A DNA stretch of 64,000 nucleotides from Polytrichum commune (GCA_950295325.1 OX485809.1:28224144-28288143); one strand, 5' to 3'. Shown: positions 1-11,939, numbered from the stretch's first letter. Numbers and translations: made by a program. The notes: generated by a model from the sequence alone, not told the origin.

Positions 1-659
1 AAGGAACCGTGGTAATCGATCAAACTGCCATTGGCTATTAGAGATGATATGATGCCATGGAGAGGACCCGCATCCAAACTTATGTGGTTGTCTTTCAACA
101 TGGTTCCACTTCCACTTTGCACTAAGCTTGAGGGCTCATCGTTTCCAAAATCGGAGTTTTGTTTTCTATTGTATGGTCTTTGGGTGATTTTTGGAGGGCC
201 ATTAGATATTCATGGTCACAACTGTTGGTCTTTACACACATACCAACTCTTGGTCTAGAAATGAACCATCGAGGTAATCAAGTAACCATTATAATATAAA
301 GGTTTCCAACAAAGTTCAATATATTAGAGTTATTTGTAAAGTAAAGCAAATGAAATCATAGGTGTTGTCCCAAATTATGATTTTATGAGAATTAACACAA
401 AGTCATCCAATTTTTCTTAATGCTTAACATAAGAATACTGCCAATAATTCCAACATGTATCATATATGAAACATACTATATAATATGGAACATGATGTAA
501 AAGAGTGACATCTCTCTTTGATGGATGTAAGAATGATTCAAAATTTCTCAATTATTATATTAAGATTGTGTATCTATCACGTATCTAGTCACAGTAGTAA
601 TTTAACTTCCACTGATCATACATCCCAAAAACAAAAGATACTTCAAACAAAAGCCATGC
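1..659. other. Intergenic, nothing recognised
   Basis: This is AT-rich sequence with only short chance reading frames. I saw no protein similarity, terminal repeats or RNA gene. Confidence 0.5.
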
Positions 660-782
660 ACTACACTAAATAGGATATTTTGTTTTTTTATTATATTTTA
701 TGTTGTTACCACCCTACCTTGCTCGACGCTAATTTTTAATTCTTTGATAATTAGTGTTAGAAGATTTGCTATTTAGTGTACT
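660..782 (-). mobile_element. Short internally deleted copy of TIR family B
   Basis: The left end reads ACTACACTAAATAGGATATT and the right end is its imperfect inverse (TATTTAGTGTACT). The interior is the reverse complement of the right-hand part of the element at 38435-38745 (the ACACTAATTGTC and GTTGTTACCACC stretches match in reverse). It is therefore a roughly 120-bp MITE derivative with no coding capacity. Its superfamily is not clear from the ends alone. Confidence 0.6.
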
Positions 783-1658
783 ACCGGTGTTTAGAATGCG
801 AAGAGCCCACCTCCACTACACATGTGCCAATCAAAACACACAAAAGTGTGTTAGAAAGGCATGTGTTGGATGTCTTTAGCCATGTTCAGTTGCTATCCAT
901 GTCACACAATCATCTCACCCATCTATTTCATTCAAAGGTTGCAATCATTACGCTCAAGACAATCATTTTGAGTATAAAAATATGTTCTTTTGTTGTATCA
1001 TTATTCAATTGAGTTTGCATGTTGGATGGGGCCGGGATGCAGGAAGATTCTATTCTATTCCAAATTATACTTTATTTTATCATCATAGCATAGCATGCAT
1101 TGGCAAATTCAAGCTTAAAAACTTGGATGAAGCATTGTATTGATATTATTAGAATAGAAATGGTTGATAACAATTGAATAATGTTATTATGGTCATGTGG
1201 TGTAGCTTTCTTGAATAGTATATAACCTCTCATGATAATCACCAAATGCTCTCACATATAGCATATGTGAATGGAATTTTCAGTGGATAAACTAAACCAA
1301 GACCTCTCCTCCTCAAGCATGTGAAAGAGCCTACACATGGAGGTGCTAGGGTTTAAGTGTAAGGTGAACAAGGCGCAATGGCTACCTTAGGGTTTGGCAA
1401 CCCCAATCAAGGCATGTGGTCATTTTCTTAACCATGGCTAGTTAGTTCTAGTGTACCCCATGGTTAATGGGGCATTCCCACCTGACATTAGTTAGAAGTA
1501 GTTTTAGTCTAAAAGTGGTTTTAGTTATCTAGGGTTCACACATACGGCTATTTTTAGTGACGAGCCTAGGTGGCAAATGATGTGGCATGGTGTGCTATCT
1601 AGTTACAATGTAGATTCTACTATGTGTACGAAACTTTGTAGCCAATTATTGAGTTTAT
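783..1658. other. Intergenic, nothing recognised
   Basis: No gene or repeat structure that I can support was seen in this stretch. Confidence 0.45.
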
Positions 1659-1666
1659 CAAGAGTA

Positions 1667-1878
1667 GTGCCCGGGAAGCTTTTGGGCATATAGAGTCGGT
1701 CAAGATCCGAGTGATTCTAAGTCCAACCGGTTACATGTTGACATCCTTTCGGATTTTCTATATTCATTTGAGGTATATTCCACTCTAGATTCCTCTTAAA
1801 TCACCGGTAATTCTCCTGAAGTCTCGAACTTCATCCGGTTCATCTGTAACTAACCGCTGATTCTCCCCAAGCCCTGAT
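1667..1878 (+). mobile_element. hAT-type MITE, copy 1
   Basis: This is a 212-bp non-coding element closely related to the one at 22122-22348. They share the run through GGGCATA, AAGTCCAACCGGTTACATG and CCGGTAATTCTCCTGAAGTC to a 3' end near TTCTCCCC. It is flanked by a perfect 8-bp direct repeat, CAAGAGTA (1659-1666 and 1879-1886), the length expected for hAT transposases. Several CCGGTT-like motifs lie in the subterminal regions. The terminal bases have diverged from the CAGTGATCGGGG consensus, which suggests an older insertion. Confidence 0.8.
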
Positions 1879-1886
1879 CAAGAGTA

Positions 1887-2488
1887 CTAATTTTTATTAG
1901 TTAGAAAAGGTCAGGCAAGAGATAGAGATTTTCCAATACACAGCAAGTATATCTTATCACCATTGTTGTGCGTATAATTGTACTTTCACTTCCTCTTTGT
2001 AGAGGATTCATATTAAATACGGTTCCAACTTCATATGCATAACACTATTCAACTGCATGGTTGTGTGTTTTTCTATATTTAGCATCTGACACGGGCCTTC
2101 ACTATCTTACCTTCATGGGAAGAAACAGAAGCCGGTACGAATAATGAATAGTGCTAGTATGAATGGTGTCGGTATTCTCAAAGGTAGTTATGTTAATGAT
2201 AATGTTTTTAGTGAATAATACGAGGATGAAAATTGATGCATGTGAATAGTTATGGGAGTATAATTCCACCCAAATTTCCAAGTGTCAGCGTGAATGCATA
2301 AATGGTAAATGAATATTCGTACTTCATTCATGGGCCCCACAAAGTATAATTGACATACTCCAAGGCCATGGAACCAACTCATACGGCTGAACAATGTCAT
2401 GTACTAGGAAATATTTTACTTTGGTGTTTGTTGGAGGCTCTCATAAACTATTGCCGAGGCCATAGAATGTATACATGGCGTTTGTGAA
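1887..2488. other. Intergenic, nothing recognised
   Basis: No feature beyond simple AT-rich sequence was seen here. Confidence 0.45.
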
Positions 2489-2741
2489 GGCTAGGGATTC
2501 GTGGTGTCTACGTAAACTCATCCATTATGAAGGTGGACACGCAATATTTTATATTGTAATATGTAGACAACTATTTTTTAAGAGAATTTGACTCCGTAAA
2601 TAGAGTCAAAAACTCGAAATCACTACACTGGCGTCGAACTCGAATGAAACGACCCTCAATCTCGTAGAGGTTTTGTTTTTCCATACTGAACTCCTTCATC
2701 CATGATGGACGGGTTTGCATAGTTGCCAAGAATCCCAAGCC
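2489..2741 (+). mobile_element. MULE-like MITE, family D copy 1
   Basis: The left end (GGCTAGGGATTCGTGGTGTC) and right end (AATCCCAAGCC preceded by a CCATGATGG-like stretch) form an imperfect inverted repeat. The left part matches 23828-24077 closely through CTACGTAAACTCATC. The flanks GTTTGTGAA and GTATGTTGA are at best a worn 9-bp duplication. A further partial copy with the same terminal motif follows at about 2773-2860. There is no coding content. Confidence 0.55.
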
Positions 2742-2956
2742 GTATGTTGAGGGTTAACGTATATATGTCGACCAAGGCTTGGAGTTCGTGGCATCTATAT
2801 GAAACCATCCATGTGGATGCAGGGACCCTTGTAAAAACAAGTCCCCTACCCAACTGAGGGTTGGTTCATTCAAATTGGAGTCCACTAAACCGATTTGAGA
2901 GTTTTGATGCTATTCATGAAAACCATCGGTTGTAAAGTACTTTCAAACCATACATT

Positions 2957-3126
2957 GCACTAAAAATGATATTTTAGTGTTTGATACACTAACTACGAAC
3001 ACATACACTAAATGCCAACAACCCTATGAAAGGTAGTTACATTAAATGTAAACTCAAACACTAAACATCAAATATCATGGTAATATGTGGAAGTTACATG
3101 CTTGAATGTAGCGTTCGTAAGGATAT
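2957..3126 (+). mobile_element. Left part of a family B element, expanded by a tandem duplication
   Basis: The run from CACTAAAAATGATATT through TGATACACTAACTACGAACA to GGAAGTTACATGCTTGAAT matches the element at 38435-38745. The right-hand part of that element (ACACTAATTGTCAA, GGGTGGTAACAACA) is found inside both units of the adjoining tandem duplication. The insertion and the duplication together account for most of 2.95-3.9 kb. Confidence 0.6.
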
Positions 3127-3880
3127 GAAGAAAAAATATGTCGTTGATTTCGGAAGACGAGAGATCAACAAGCAGGAAGGTGGGGCGCCATCCTTGAAAT
3201 CACAAGTCTAGTGAAACCCACGCTTCACAGGCAGGGAGGTGGCAACATGGAAAGTAACAACACATTCGTGTCTAACACTAATTGTCAAAGAACCCTAAAT
3301 CAACGTCGAACAGGGTGGCTAGGGTGGTAACAACACCAAACAATACTATCGAACACTAGAATATCCTTTTTTTTCCTTCGTGTAGTTTCATATCGTCACG
3401 TTCTTCTTCTTCTTCTTCTTCACCCATTCTTGCTAATGGATGGATGGATGGATGGGTTTGCGTAAGCAGCACGAATTGTGGGCCAAAACACCTTGACGTG
3501 AAGAAAAAATATGTCGTTGACTTCGGAAGACGAGAGATCAACAAGCAGGAAGGTGGGGCGCCATCCCTGAAATCACAAGTCTAGTGAAACCCACGCTTCA
3601 CAGGCAGGGAGGTGACAACATGGAAAGTAACAACACATTCGTGTCTAACACTAATTGTCAAAGAACCCTAAATCAGCGTCGAACAGGGTGGCTAGGGTGG
3701 TAACAACACCAAACAATACAATCGAACACTAGAATATCCTTTTTTTTCCTTCGTGTAGTTTCATATCGTTGCGTTCTTCTTCTTCTTCTTCTTCTTCACC
3801 CATTCTTGCTAATGGATGGATGGATGGATGGATGGGTTTGCGTAAGCAGCACGAATCGTGGGCCAAAACACCTTGACGTG
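3127..3880. repeat. Two-unit tandem duplication, about 375 bp each
   Basis: Units begin at 3127 and 3500 with the same run (GAAGAAAAAATATGTCGTTGA). Each ends with CCAAAACACCTTGACGTG (at 3500 and 3880). The two copies differ at only a few positions plus one extra CTT and one extra GATG repeat step in the second, so the duplication is recent. Each unit contains the right half of the family B element and a (CTT)n-(GATG)n microsatellite pair. Confidence 0.85.
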
Positions 3881-4015
3881 CGTGGGTCCAATCCCTCGTC
3901 GCCCAGGAATCTGCGCAGAGCACGCCAGGCAGTGTGATAGGTGCAGTAGAAGTAGAGGCGGGGGGCAAGAAGAGTATGTAGTAATAGTGTCCACTGATGC
4001 ATGAGTGCCCAAAAG

Positions 4016-4030
4016 CCCCCCCCCCCCCCC
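4016..4030. repeat. C15 homopolymer
   Basis: An uninterrupted run of 15 C, followed by a pyrimidine-rich tract. It is one of at least a dozen long G or C runs in this window. Confidence 0.95.
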
Positions 4031-4194
4031 TCTCTTTCCCCTCCCCCTTCCTTATTCGATCGTCAGCACGTCCGACCTCAGCCTCGGTGTGTGTACGGAG
4101 GGGCTGGCTCTTTTATTAACGCGCAGCAGAGCAGGGCCTTCTGTGCCGTGTGAGGATTGAGAATCTATAGCCCGGGCAACAAGTACCAGCTTTT

Positions 4195-4383
4195 ATGGGA
4201 CCCCATGGGTACCTGCTGCTGCTGCTACTACTGCTGCTGCATTCAGCATTAGCATTAGCAGCCAGCAGCCAGAAGCAAGCATTCAGCTGTGCACCACAAA
4301 ATTATGCCTCCACCATACGAGGGGTATGTGGCTCCCTTCCTATGCTATGCTGGCCACTTCCCAACTCCACATACAGTGCGTAA
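4195..4383 (+). CDS. Small ORF with signal-peptide-like N-terminus; possibly a broken first exon
   Basis: The ATG at 4195 opens a 62-residue frame. It starts with a short polar stretch, then nine consecutive leucines and an alanine-rich segment ending near AASSQ, the layout of an ER signal peptide. The part after residue 30 is the repeat that recurs at 4966-5190, so the frame was probably cut by that duplication. The leucine run is encoded by a CTG/CTA repeat, so chance expansion is a real alternative. I cannot assign a family. Confidence 0.25.
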   Translation: MGPHGYLLLLLLLLLHSALALAASSQKQAFSCAPQNYASTIRGVCGSLPMLCWPLPNSTYSA

Positions 4384-4520
4384 TCTGGAGCATCGGATCA
4401 CACCACCCACCTCCTCTTTCGCTCATCCCCCCATCCAATTAGCGACTCTCATGACGACTGTCGTTTCGTGGTGAGTTTCGTGATCGGAATGGAGATGGGG
4501 AAATCATATTACGCAACAAT
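4283..4520. repeat. Direct repeat, copy 1 (partner 4966-5190)
   Basis: The segment from TTCAGCTGTGCACCACAAAA through CCACTTCCCAACTCCACATA to CCCCCCATCCAATTAGCG recurs about 683 bp downstream with scattered differences. A weaker third copy of the 3' part (CCAATTAGCG, GAGTCGTG, GATCGGAATTGAGATG) occurs at about 5225-5330. The intervening DNA holds a retrotransposon 3' tail. Confidence 0.75.
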
Positions 4521-4609
4521 GAATGGAAGATCAACCTCGTCGTTACCATCGCAACTGGAGTTAGAGGGAGCCATACACGCACACGCCATGGAGAAACCGA
4601 TCAAACTAA

Positions 4610-4930
4610 AAATCACAAAAACCGGCATCAAAACCCTCATGACAATATATACATCAAAATGTCATCAAGTACCTCACATACCTAGTCCTAAACAAAAGAA
4701 AACTAGACAATAGACAAGTCCATGTCCCCCTGCCTCCCCCCCCCAACCATCCTAATGAATTGGGATTACTAGTACACTACCAGGGCCCACCTCCCAATGG
4801 AAGCAACACACCTTATGCCGCATCACGGAATACCGTGATGAGCACAAGGCTAACGGGCTCACATTCATGCCCGTACCAAGATACGGGCGTTCTTTTCTTT
4901 TCTTTTCTTCTGTTCTGTTCATTTTCAAGT
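4610..4930 (+). mobile_element. 3' tail of a non-LTR retrotransposon (same family as 33.2-34.6 kb)
   Basis: It shares with 34269-34600 the run AAACAAAAGAAAACTAGACA, a C-rich tract, then GCTCACATTCA followed by a stem-loop and a T/C-rich tail (TTCTTTTCTTTTC). The stem-loop at 869-888 within the 4-kb block (4869-4888) pairs GCCCGTA with TACGGGC around a six-base loop. Another perfect 8-bp stem (CATCACGG/CCGTGATG) lies at 4821-4840. No coding part of the element precedes it, as expected for a 5'-truncated non-LTR copy. Confidence 0.6.
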
Positions 4931-4965
4931 GATCACATAGACTCCTCTCTCCCAATTGTGTGAGT

Positions 4966-5190
4966 TCAGTTGTGCACCACAAAAGTATGCCTCAACGTAC
5001 ATCGGTATGTGACTCCCTATGGTGGCCACTTCCCAACTCCACATACAGTATATAATCTGGGGCATCGGATCACACCACCAACCTACTATTTGAATCAGTA
5101 ATCCCCCCATCCAATTAGCGCATCAAATGCGAGTCGTGGCGACTGTGATCGTGAGTTCCTAAGATCGAAATTGAGATGGGAAAATCATAA
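4966..5190. repeat. Direct repeat, copy 2 (partner 4283-4520)
   Basis: This is the second copy of the repeat starting TTCAGTTGTGCACCACAAAA, with the same internal landmarks as copy 1. The divergence is moderate, so it is older than the duplication at 3.1-3.9 kb. Confidence 0.75.
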
Positions 5191-5748
5191 AAGAGTTCAG
5201 AGTGGGTGTTCTGTTACAATCTTGGCCGTTGGATCGCACGCTCCGGAAACTGTTTAATCCAATTAGCGCCCGCGAGTCGTGAAGACTGTCAATTCTAAGC
5301 TTCAGGATCGGAATTGAGATGCGAAAGTTATAAGAAGACAAAGTGAATAATATTATAATCTTCCTTATTTTCGAGTGATCGCATGGACTCCTGTTGAACG
5401 TAGTGGAATGTTTACCATGTGAGCACATTGTCCAATCTCATCATGACACAACACCACGAGCCTTTACTGAAATATAGGCATATCACTCAAATATAGGCAT
5501 TTGTTTGAGAGAAGTGATCATTAAAGGCCAACACCCAGGTCCTCAACATAACATAGCATCTTTCATAGCACCTTGATCACTCTTGGTGGTGAATCGGTGG
5601 GATAATTGAACCTGAGCTGCAGCCCATCCTTAATTAATATTGTCTAGAAAGTCGACCATGAATTTGATTGGCATCTAAGTAATAAAATTGAATAGAAGAT
5701 ACACACCTCTACATATAAATGATGAGAGTATCCACACAGTCCATGCGC

Positions 5749-5763
5749 GGGGGGGGGGGGGGG
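5749..5763. repeat. G15 homopolymer
   Basis: An uninterrupted run of 15 G in otherwise AT-rich sequence. Confidence 0.95.
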
Positions 5764-5778
5764 ATTAAATTAGGGTTG

Positions 5779-6061
5779 CTTCACATGGGGTCCCAAGTCC
5801 CAAGTCCCAAGTTCCAACATAGTTCCAATTTTTGAGCCTCAAGATAGGATCATTAAAATATGGTTAATTGTCGTTAAAGTTGGATCTTGATTATTTTAGG
5901 TAAATATATTCGTGGGACTTGTGTTGAGAGTTATGAGAGTTGGGTCTAGCTTTTTGTTCATCCCAACTCTCAACATAAGTCCCGAGCCTCATCTCCAAAA
6001 AGTGTTGCCATTTAGACATTCATGTCATACTCGGGACTTAGGATTGGGATCCCATGTGAAG
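5779..6061. mobile_element. MITE-like element with about 30-bp TIRs
   Basis: The left end CTTCACATGGGGTCCCAAGT and right end GGATTGGGATCCCATGTGAAG are imperfect inverted repeats that begin and end CTTCACATGGG/CCCATGTGAAG. An inner inverted repeat (TTGAGAGTT...CCCAACTCTCAA) makes much of the 283 bp able to fold back. No clear target duplication remains. There is no coding content. Confidence 0.65.
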
Positions 6062-6479
6062 TGGTAAGTCCCAACTCTCATGTCCTCAACGGCCGATATT
6101 GGACGGATTGACCTCAAGTGACTTGGATCACTATATTCATTAATTAGAGACTTTGGAAAGTCTCAAAATAAATCCAAATGGTTTAATATCTAGTTTAATT
6201 TCTTATTCTGATGACACGTGTTTGTGCCAAGTTGGTTAGTGCCGCCCATGCAAATCACTTCATTAAGTCACATTCAATGTATATTGTGTTTTTCTTGTTC
6301 TTTATTTGAAAACCACATCCTTAAATAGTCTCAAAATCATGAAAAAGTCTCCGATTACCGAATATGGTGATTTGGGTCTTGGGACCATGTGTGAACTGCC
6401 CTTTGGAAGCATACAATGGCAACCCCAATCACATGCTTATTTTGAGAAGAAATTATGTGATCGTAAGAGGGTCATAACG

Positions 6480-6690
6480 TCACTATGGATGTGCATATTC
6501 ATAAATCACACACTACACATGCAAAAACAAATGTGTACACAACAATAGATATTTGAAGTTGGATTCTGCTTCTTCTATCATAGGATCCGTTGATGTCTTT
6601 GCATGCATATAGTTTCATTATGCTCAAAATTCATGCATAAGTTTAGATTTAGTCAATACTAAATTATTTGTGCATGTGCTTTTGAAACAA
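6480..6690. repeat. Dispersed repeat L, copy 1 (partner 47230-47440)
   Basis: The segment containing TCTATCATAGGATCC, ATTCATGC and TTTAGTCAATACTAAATTA aligns with 47230-47440 in the same orientation with moderate divergence. Its nature is unknown. Confidence 0.5.
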
Positions 6691-8756
6691 GTACACATGC
6701 AACTCATTTCTTGCTCGTCTACATTTACCTTTAATAGATTTCACGAACATTAAAAAAAATTCAGATTTTTTTAACTTCAATTTTCAAGCTATAGTTGCAT
6801 GGTTTGAGCGTGGTCTACATGACAGTTTTGTACGAGCCACCAACATGTATGAACCTCAATTTGTTTTTGAGGCCGAGTTGGATTTTAACTCAACCTATCA
6901 CAAAGAGGAAGTGAGAATACGACTATATGGGACAATTATGATGCTCAAATATACATAATTCGTAACATGTGTGTGTGTGTTTTCGTCCCACTAGAAGAAT
7001 GCGATTGATAAATGGAGTCAATTGTTTTGGGCACTTTTAAAAGACTAACTTGTAATTAACAACAAATAACCTTAGACACCTTTGTATGGGCCTTTGGAAC
7101 CTTTAAGGGTTAACATGTTTTTGTATAATTGTTGACCTATCAAATTGAGAATAATTGATTTCTTCGTCGTTGTATTCTAGATGTATATGTTGTAATAGTT
7201 TTTGAATGGAAGGGTCGCCTTTGACATTCTCAACTCAAAATAATGAGAAGCAACCTAACATGAACATAAGAAGGAACTTAACATAAACACCTTTGTATTA
7301 TGAACGCTTTCATGCATCTTGAAAGACACCTCCATATTATGAACCCTTCGTGCATCTCGAAAGAAACCACCTCCGACAAGAGTGTGACAAGGGGAATCTC
7401 TCTCTCTCCAATTAGAAATTATTTGTTGGAATAGAAAACAACAAAAGGATGTTTTCTCATACATGTTTCACTTGAGCAATTAAAATACTTGTGGAGAGGA
7501 GTTCACCTACTTGTTAGATATATAGTTAATAAACTTAACCATAGTTAAGTATTAGGGTTGCACCTCGATTAGGATAAGTTACCCTAAGGAAGTGCAATGC
7601 TAAACCCTAAACACATGTTTTGCAAGCAATTACTATGCATCAACTCTCATTGTCACTTGCTACTAGAGGTAAGTTTGTGTTTTATTCATACGGAAACAAG
7701 TGTTTATCATCTAGTCATTACCTTGTGGTAATGACATCTAGAAAAGGTGCAATGACCAAGAACATATATGATGGAATTAGAATAGTAAGTATTTCTCTAT
7801 TTTATCCACAAAATTGTAAGCTTGTTTATCATTATGTGACATGGATAACAACTAAGTTTTATTATTTTTTACCTCTTGTATGTTATTAAATTAATCCTCA
7901 CTTGTGACGTTATAGGCTTGGCATATCTATCAATCAATCATCCTCATCCTTGTTGATTGCGGTATGGGCGCATGTGAGGTAGGCTCTTCAAAATGATAAC
8001 ACCAAATTGCCTTGCTCTCTCATACCAATTATCTCTCAAATTACCTTATGGGTTGTCACATAGGAGTTATTTGACACAACATACTTGATATCTATATCTA
8101 TTATGACTATCATGTGAATACATACATCAGTGAGGATATTAGTTTCTTAGGTAACTTACACAATGAGCATTAGGATCACCCTTGTTTTCATCTTGAGACT
8201 TGTTAGTCCTAGGATTTTTGTACAAATATTTACAAACGAGTGACAATATCCTTTTTATCACTTTGTGGTTTACTCTTAGTTGTTGAAAGCAAGGTTTGAA
8301 TTGCTTATTTTTCCTACTTGGATGTTGGGAAAAATCCACCAACCCGGCCAAGGCTTTGCAAGAAATAGGAAGGGGCCTCTTTATGAGGATGCACTTGAAA
8401 ACAAATTTGCTTAACATTTGTTTTAGTTAACTTAAGATTCGTGTTTCTATTTATGCCAAAAATGGTTGGAGTAAAAGGCTCACCATGTGGGCCTATAACT
8501 TCAATGTTAGGTGCAACAATAATTTAGACCAACATCACAATGCTCTCTATACTTTATTTATGGGGCCAAAGGGTCTCAAAAATGTGTAACCCCTCCATTC
8601 CAAGGGAGGAGAGTTGGGCATCTTAATTTTTGGAAAAGGCACGGGGGTCTGACATTTGCACATGATCTTCACAAAAGTCGATATCTACATCATTCATTGA
8701 TATTTTTGGAAACAACACCATTAGGGGAAGGACATGATGTTAGATTATCTTTATTT
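6691..8756. other. Intergenic, nothing recognised
   Basis: AT-rich sequence with scattered short frames. A 92-codon frame on the minus strand at 8139-8417 has no recognisable motif and I treat it as chance. Confidence 0.4.
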
Positions 8757-8865
8757 GAGTGTGGACTCTTCCACTCTACAATAGCATGGTTGTGGTGTTG
8801 GTCATGATACCATGAGCACTCCTCACTTGTCTAAAAGGGACTCCTGCACCTTGACATTGTTATTG
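8757..8865. repeat. Dispersed repeat G, copy 1 (partner 9976-10080)
   Basis: The landmarks TTCCACTCTA, GGTTGTGGT, CTCCTCACTTGTCT and CACCTTG(A/G)CATT recur in the same order at 9976-10080. The two copies sit about 1.2 kb apart on the same strand. Confidence 0.55.
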
Positions 8866-9305
8866 TGGAATCTTTTATTCTACCCATGGTGGAACCGGGC
8901 ATTCTTACCATACCCAATTTCATGTATCTTCTACCATTCCTATCACCTTTACCGGTTATGCTCTGCTCCAATATTGGAAATGCGGCCTATATCGCCCATT
9001 TTCCTCTTCCTTCTACCTCCCTACCTCATCTCCCTCCTTACCGGGCTACCAAGCTACTGAGCTACCGGTTGGATATAGTACCAATAACCTTTATTGGTAC
9101 TATTGCCATTGATTGTACTTCCTTAGCCTACGTATTAGGTCCGCTTACGACCTGGTCTAGTTACCCAAGGCTCTCTTTGTGAGATTGCTATTGGCTCCTT
9201 TCTTATACTGGTACTAATCCTCCCTAGTCTCTTCTTCTTTGAACCTCCTACAGTTGTTACCCGACATCCCTCACTTACATAGCTACACTAAATATGATAT
9301 TTACT

Positions 9306-9805
9306 CACGGGTAGATCACTTAGTGCATTTTAAAAACGACGTGCGGCATAATATAGAGAGGATTAAAATCATTTGAAATAAAAATTATAAAGGAATTCCA
9401 AATAATGAAGGGGCCATTCAATGTAGACAATCCCATTATAAGTAAGTTAGATGGACATAAAACGTGGGCCATTATTTTTTTGTAAAATTAATATAGGGGC
9501 TGAAGATAAGGATCCTAGAAGGTATGTTTAGTATGGTATGTAAATGGGTTTAGGACTCATGGGGATGGATGATAATTGGGATTTCCGTCTGTCCAAAATT
9601 ACTTAAAAGAAATATAGAGTACAAAAAATTATAGTGACTTGGACAATATAAGTAATGGAAGGGTGCAAACAAATGGGCCATTTTTGAAATTTAAGTAATT
9701 ATAGGGAGGCTTTAATTCAACCCTTGAAGGTAAATAGCCCCAAAACAAAACAAAAAACCCCAGCCACACGTGGTGCACAAAAATGCCTTAGAGTGATCTA
9801 CCCGT
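9306..9805. mobile_element. Mutator-like non-autonomous element with perfect 9-bp TSD
   Basis: This 500-bp element starts CACGGGTAGATCACTTAGTG and ends AGAGTGATCTACCCGT, giving imperfect TIRs of roughly 38 bp (both arms also contain a GCATTTT and a CACGTG-like block). The flanks are a perfect 9-bp direct repeat, ATATTTACT (9297-9305 and 9806-9814), the duplication length typical of Mutator-like elements. It landed inside a family B end (CTACACTAAATATGATATT at 9284-9302). There is no transposase-like frame. Confidence 0.8.
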
Positions 9806-9975
9806 ATATTTACTATCACCAACTCTAATTGTCTTGCTCAATACGAATTGTCTTGATCAATTGCTTTTGATAATGTTATGAATCACGAAGACTCACATTT
9901 GCATGTGCTAGAGCAAGAAATTGGGAGTTGTAAGTCTAGTCATTGAATTAAGCAACATGACAATAGATTATTTAA

Positions 9976-10080
9976 ATTTAGTATGGACCATTCCACTCTA
10001 TAATAATGGGGTTGTGGTAATGGCCTCGTCATCATATTCCTCACTTGTCTCACAACTTAAACTCCTCCACCTTGGCATTT
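9976..10080. repeat. Dispersed repeat G, copy 2 (partner 8757-8865)
   Basis: See the matched landmarks at 8757-8865. The copy is diverged and lies within a 99-codon chance frame. Confidence 0.55.
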
Positions 10081-10575
10081 GCACAGGCAAGGTGGGTAAC
10101 ATTGGGTGGAGGTATTATAAAGGGCTCCATGTTTCATCTTCACATGCTCCGAAATATAATTTCCATGTGGGAGACAAGTGGGTAGTGACAAATATAAATA
10201 CAACACATGACAAATTTTGAGGGGAAAATATTTATTTTGTATTGAATTAAAGAGCCCTCTATGGTACTCTAACATATTCATGTCATATTAACCTGATCAA
10301 GATGACAGCAATGAATTCCCTTTTCTTTCCTTTTTCTATTTTTTTGGTTAAAGTTTGGATATAGACTCATGTTTTCAAATCCAGGAACAATGAAATAGGA
10401 GTTGTAAGTTGTCAAGTCACCTTTCAATTTCCGGTGAAGCACTACTACATACAGGCAACCTCTCTCACCTTACTTGAAAAGTTGTCCTGTGCCTTCACCA
10501 CCAACCAAGATGGTTCTCTCCCAAGAAGAAATCAGATTATTTTTCTTGGCTCTTGCCTTTAATCTCATGAATCTA

Positions 10576-10712
10576 CACTCTAAACTCTGTAATATCATGC
10601 CTGTGGCAACTGAAGTGCCCTATTAAGGAATTATAGAGCGTTAACATGGATACGTGATAAAAGAGAATTAGTGTAGCATGTAATATTATGGAATAACATA
10701 AAGTGCAACATA
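10576..10712 (-). mobile_element. Truncated TIR element, family J
   Basis: The left end CACTCTAAACTCTGTAATATC is the inverse of the right ends at 44744 and 63113. The following stretch is the reverse complement of the 3' third of those elements (the block with GCACTTTGTGTTATTCCA and CATGCTACACTAATTCTA). It is preceded by TA. The other end is missing. Confidence 0.65.
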
Positions 10713-11891
10713 ACACACGCTGCTCCAACCCTAATGCATCCAACACGAATCCCACCGCTTACATCAAACTCAAATTACTGTACTTCACTTCAGTGCAAGT
10801 GGAAAGAAAGAAAGCTCTGCAACACAAGTAATTGCATGTGGCTAGATTACCACACAACACCATAGCCCAACTTCTTCTTCTTCTTCTTCTTTTTAAAAAC
10901 TATCATGGGGACTACTCTTCAACCAACCATGTTTAGGTAGGTAAAAGTGAAGTAAGCATATGGTTATGCACAACACCTAGACATAGTTTGCGTTCCACTG
11001 ACCATTCATGGAACATGAGAGCAAGACCAAAATCGTGAGAGGTGAAAGCAACACCACTTTGTCTATTATCGTGTCGTGTCGTGTTGTGTTGGTTGTGAGT
11101 TTGAGACCAGTTGAGTGAGCCACTCCCAAAATAAGTAATATGTAACTCAACCTCATAAACACAATGTTGATGGTCCAACACACAAGGACTCTAGTGCATA
11201 AAGCGCATCAAAATTGAATCATTGATGAGGAAAGAACCAAAGACTTGTGAACCTGACCTCGTGATATGATGTAGTGTGGTAGACGAAGGCGATTGGGACC
11301 ATTCTGGCATTAATGTCAAAACCCATGATGATATATGGGAGGGAAATATAACAACAAGGAGTGAGAGTTAAACTCAAAACATCCGTTCCCTAGGGTTTTG
11401 GGATATAAGAGTAGGAGTGACATTAAGGAGGTTGGTATATATATATATATATATATATATAAGTAAAAGAGTTTAGAGTGTACTTCAATTTCAAAAATAG
11501 AATAGAATAGAATAGAATATGGGAGTTGTGAGTGAATGACCTTCTTCTATTGGACTGCATGACCTGGTTTGCCTGGGCTCACACAGAATCATGATAGAAC
11601 GTGTAATAAATGAGTTGATTTAAGGGAACTAATCATTGAATGCCATTCCATGATGCAACATGCGTCCAATGATTCCATCCTGATAACGTTTTCATTGCAA
11701 CTAATTAAGTGGTGCCAACCTGAAGCATAAGTGGGAAGGTTGATGCTGCAGGCTCATCCATTATTAGTTCAGATCTATGAGTGAGCACAGAATTAAGCAT
11801 GCAGCAGCACTGGGGATGGTAGTACGACTACTACAACTCCTACTCGGATACTCCTCCTTCTTCTACAACGTGGCCCTTCGTATTGACTGCC

Positions 11892-11939
<48 letters not shown>

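Noticed and set aside
4195..4383. Similarity of the small secreted-like ORF to the start of plant glycoside hydrolase family 3 beta-xylosidases
   Set aside because: Only a leucine-rich leader and a few Cys and aromatic positions agree, and the matching part is repeat DNA; too weak to name.
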